Positions 7,580 through 8,878 of a DNA stretch of 8,878 bases are shown here, piece by piece. The stretch is taken from positions 1 through 8,878 of the forward strand of contig CANAXK010000055.1 in the NCBI GenBank assembly GCA_947365485.1. Direction: 5' to 3'. The notes beneath the pieces were generated by a model. That model was not told the DNA's origin. It was given only the letters and a program-made list of their open reading frames with translations, and did not search any database. The DNA comes from an uncultured bacterium. GTDB taxonomy: Bacteria > Cyanobacteriota > Vampirovibrionia > Gastranaerophilales > Gastranaerophilaceae. A program made the translations under genes and the position numbers. How positions within the stretch are numbered: the first letter of the stretch is position 1; each line of letters opens with the position of its first letter.

Positions 7580-7583
7580 GACA

Positions 7584-7967
7584 TTATTGAGGATTTGCTT
7601 CCAATTTGCTTAGCCTCTTTTCCAGATTCTCAATTGCAGCTTGTTGTGTTTTGATTAACTGATTTTGCGCTTCAATTTTGGTTTTCATACCTGTAATATC
7701 TTCAAGAATTGAAGCAACTTTGTTATCAAGTTCTTTTACTGCGTTTATTACCGCGTAAAACATATCTTCCATCCGGATTCTCAAGAAACCATCCTCGCCT
7801 TTTGTTACAGCGTCTGGAAATACTTTCTGCAAATCCTGCGCGATAACGCCAACATGAGGTGTTTTAGATTCGTCTTTTTTGTAAGTGTAATGGTAGAAGT
7901 CCAGTTTTTTGAGCGCGTCCAGACTATCAATATATTTTTCACCAATATTTTTAAGACGCCTGTCTGA
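7584..7967 (-). other. S74 intramolecular chaperone (auto-cleaving) domain
   Basis: This part of the fibre gene encodes residues 293-419 counted from the Met at 8843. It starts at the predicted self-cleavage point, between S292 and S293. The nucleophile Ser and the Lys five residues later, the 'GVIAQ' strand, the 'MEDMFYAVINAVKEL' helix and a terminal heptad-patterned coiled coil are all present, so the domain looks functional. Confidence 0.82.
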
Positions 7968-8878
7968 ACTTAAGCCTTCATATGAAGGATACCAAGGATT
8001 ATTATTATGATAAATATAGTTATTAGAGCCGTCTGGCTCACATAGCTGAACTGGCTTAAAGAAGTTTATAAAGACTTCCGAACAAGTTTTATGCTCGTCG
8101 TAGTGTCCCATAAACCAGGCCTTACCATCAACAATCAAATTCCCCGGAATATACACAGTGCTGCCAGGAGCCCCGAGCACAATCTGGTTAGAGTTTGTCG
8201 TTTTTGCACCGTTTCCGATCGCATACGATTGCTCATGAGTAGCTCTTGCGTTATAGCCAATAGCAACAGCACCTCTCTGCGTAGCCCTTGTGTAATTTGT
8301 TGAATCAGAACAAGAACCTACTGCAACACTGTTAATAGCTGTCGCCTGAGCATTCTGTCCTACCGCAATTGAAAGCCCAGCGCTGGCCTTTGGAGAGGTT
8401 CCGATTGCAATGCCATCAGGACCTTTAGCAGTAGCCCCATCACCTATAGCAATTGTGCTGTATGATTCTGTTTGAGCTCCGGTTCCGATTGCTACGTTAT
8501 AAGAACCGGTTGCCTGGGTTAATTTGCCACCTGCACCGATATAAGCATCTGCTCCGCCGATTACAACGCTACAGGTGCCGATTGCTTTGGAGTCGGAGCC
8601 AATGGAGATGGAGCTGCGTCCGGAGGCATTTGCGGAGGATCCGGCTGCGAAGCTGCTATTTCCGGTTGCTTTAGCGGATGTACCGATTGCTGTTGCGCCG
8701 GTATCTGTTGTGGAGGCGTTTTGGCCAATGGTTACGGTGCTGGAGCCGGAGAGGGATTGGTTGCCTCCGATTGCTACGGAGTTAGGTTGAATGGAGTCGC
8801 TTGAGATACCGGCTCTTCCGGATGGGTCTGCTGTAACTTGCATAACTTCATCGCCTTTGCCGAAGGTGAGTTGGGAGT
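7584..8878 (-). CDS. YadA-head / S74-chaperone trimeric fibre protein (5' end outside window)
   Basis: The frame stays open to the right edge; the first ATG (8843) lies within it without a convincing ribosome binding site, so the gene is taken as partial, with 431 full codons visible. Numbering from that Met, residues about 21-232 are roughly 14 YadA/Hep_Hag head repeats of about 14 residues, each with a 'x-V/I-A-I-G' core, forming a left-handed trimeric beta-roll. A 'NQIVLGAPGSTVYIPGNL' neck (219-236) follows. The S74 intramolecular chaperone begins at S293 in 'SSDRRLK'. The catalytic pair is S293 and K298, and 'HVGVIAQDLQ' (330-339) is also typical. Residues about 370-415 form a trimeric coiled coil. 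In known S74 proteins the chaperone trimerises the fibre and then cuts itself off. No YadA membrane anchor is present, so the mature fibre would be released or held by its unseen N-terminus. Phage tail fibres share this plan, but no phage genes are visible. Confidence 0.85.
   Translation of the reverse strand, partial: SQLTFGKGDEVMQVTADPSGRAGISSDSIQPNSVAIGGNQSLSGSSTVTIGQNASTTDTGATAIGTSAKATGNSSFAAGSSANASGRSSISIGSDSKAIGTCSVVIGGADAYIGAGGKLTQATGSYNVAIGTGAQTESYSTIAIGDGATAKGPDGIAIGTSPKASAGLSIAVGQNAQATAINSVAVGSCSDSTNYTRATQRGAVAIGYNARATHEQSYAIGNGAKTTNSNQIVLGAPGSTVYIPGNLIVDGKAWFMGHYDEHKTCSEVFINFFKPVQLCEPDGSNNYIYHNNNPWYPSYEGLSSDRRLKNIGEKYIDSLDALKKLDFYHYTYKKDESKTPHVGVIAQDLQKVFPDAVTKGEDGFLRIRMEDMFYAVINAVKELDNKVASILEDITGMKTKIEAQNQLIKTQQAAIENLEKRLSKLEANPQ
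8148..8783 (-). repeat. About 14 YadA/Hep_Hag head repeats (protein level)
   Basis: Encodes residues 21-232 of the fibre. The repeats have a period of about 14 residues and are related at protein level but not identical in DNA, so they are not a recent tandem duplication. Two repeats are lengthened: the one from residue 91 (about 10 extra residues, 'YIGAGGKLTQ' region) and the one from residue 171 (about 6 extra, 'SDSTNYTRATQ' region). Confidence 0.8.

Noticed and set aside
7561..7583. Weak hairpin TTGC/GCAA before a T-run after the fibre gene on the minus strand
   Set aside because: The stem is only four pairs with a six-base loop, too weak to call a terminator.
7519..7583. T-box or other riboswitch upstream of leuS
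   Set aside because: The 65-base gap is too short, and no specifier or antiterminator structure is visible.
8453..8790. Plus-strand open frames opposite the fibre gene head (8453-8674, 8575-8790)
   Set aside because: Their repetitive Arg/Leu- or Pro/Glu-rich translations follow from the head repeats and biased codons on the other strand.
7584..8878. Diversity-generating retroelement or CRISPR in or near the head repeats
   Set aside because: The repeats are protein-level head units with diverged DNA; no template repeat, reverse transcriptase or regular spacer pattern is present.

Overview
This window holds six protein-coding genes and no RNA genes. Four are on the + strand in the left half and two on the - strand in the right half. 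The two halves meet head-on at a compact hairpin near 5010-5034 that looks like a bidirectional terminator. The DNA is moderately AT-rich and densely coding; the largest gap between genes is about 100 bases. A long AsmA/TamB-like protein implies a Gram-negative envelope. LeuRS is of the general bacterial HMGH/KMSKS type, and only 65 bases precede leuS, with no room for a T-box leader, which argues against typical Firmicutes. A lone YadA-head plus S74 protein also fits a Gram-negative gut or host-associated lineage. My best guess, from overall protein flavour only, is a non-photosynthetic relative of Cyanobacteria (Gastranaerophilales/Vampirovibrionia-like). This is a weak inference; other diderm phyla are possible.

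Left half (+ strand): (1) the 3' part of a large AsmA/TamB-like envelope protein (1-1770, 5' end outside the window); (2) a 103-base gap with a perfect 12-bp inverted repeat followed at once by a near-consensus sigma70-type promoter; (3) a 196-residue protein with YcgR/PilZ-like architecture that appears to lack the c-di-GMP-binding motifs and to be translated from a leaderless or near-leaderless transcript (1874-2464); (4) a 530-residue TPR protein 8 bases further on, with its ribosome binding site overlapping the previous stop codon (2473-4065); (5) a uridine-kinase-like P-loop enzyme with an extra N-terminal region of about 80 residues and probably its own promoter in the 40-base gap (4106-4990).

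Right half (- strand): (6) an open-ended gene entering from the right edge (8878-7584) for a trimeric fibre protein with about 14 YadA-type head repeats, a short neck, and a C-terminal S74 intramolecular chaperone with an intact Ser-Lys pair; (7) leuS, leucyl-tRNA synthetase, full length at 826 residues, with a strong ribosome binding site (7518-5038).

The two most interesting points are as follows. The fibre gene has a sharp internal change in codon use: 15 of 21 serines in the first 90 visible residues are TCC, and none of the 23 after that. This suggests a mosaic gene whose exposed head has been exchanged. The second is the leaderless, hairpin-preceded, motif-less PilZ-like gene coupled to a TPR scaffold, which could be a c-di-GMP-independent adaptor pair. 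I see no phage genes, CRISPR, insertion sequence or defence module, and I do not claim a complete new system.
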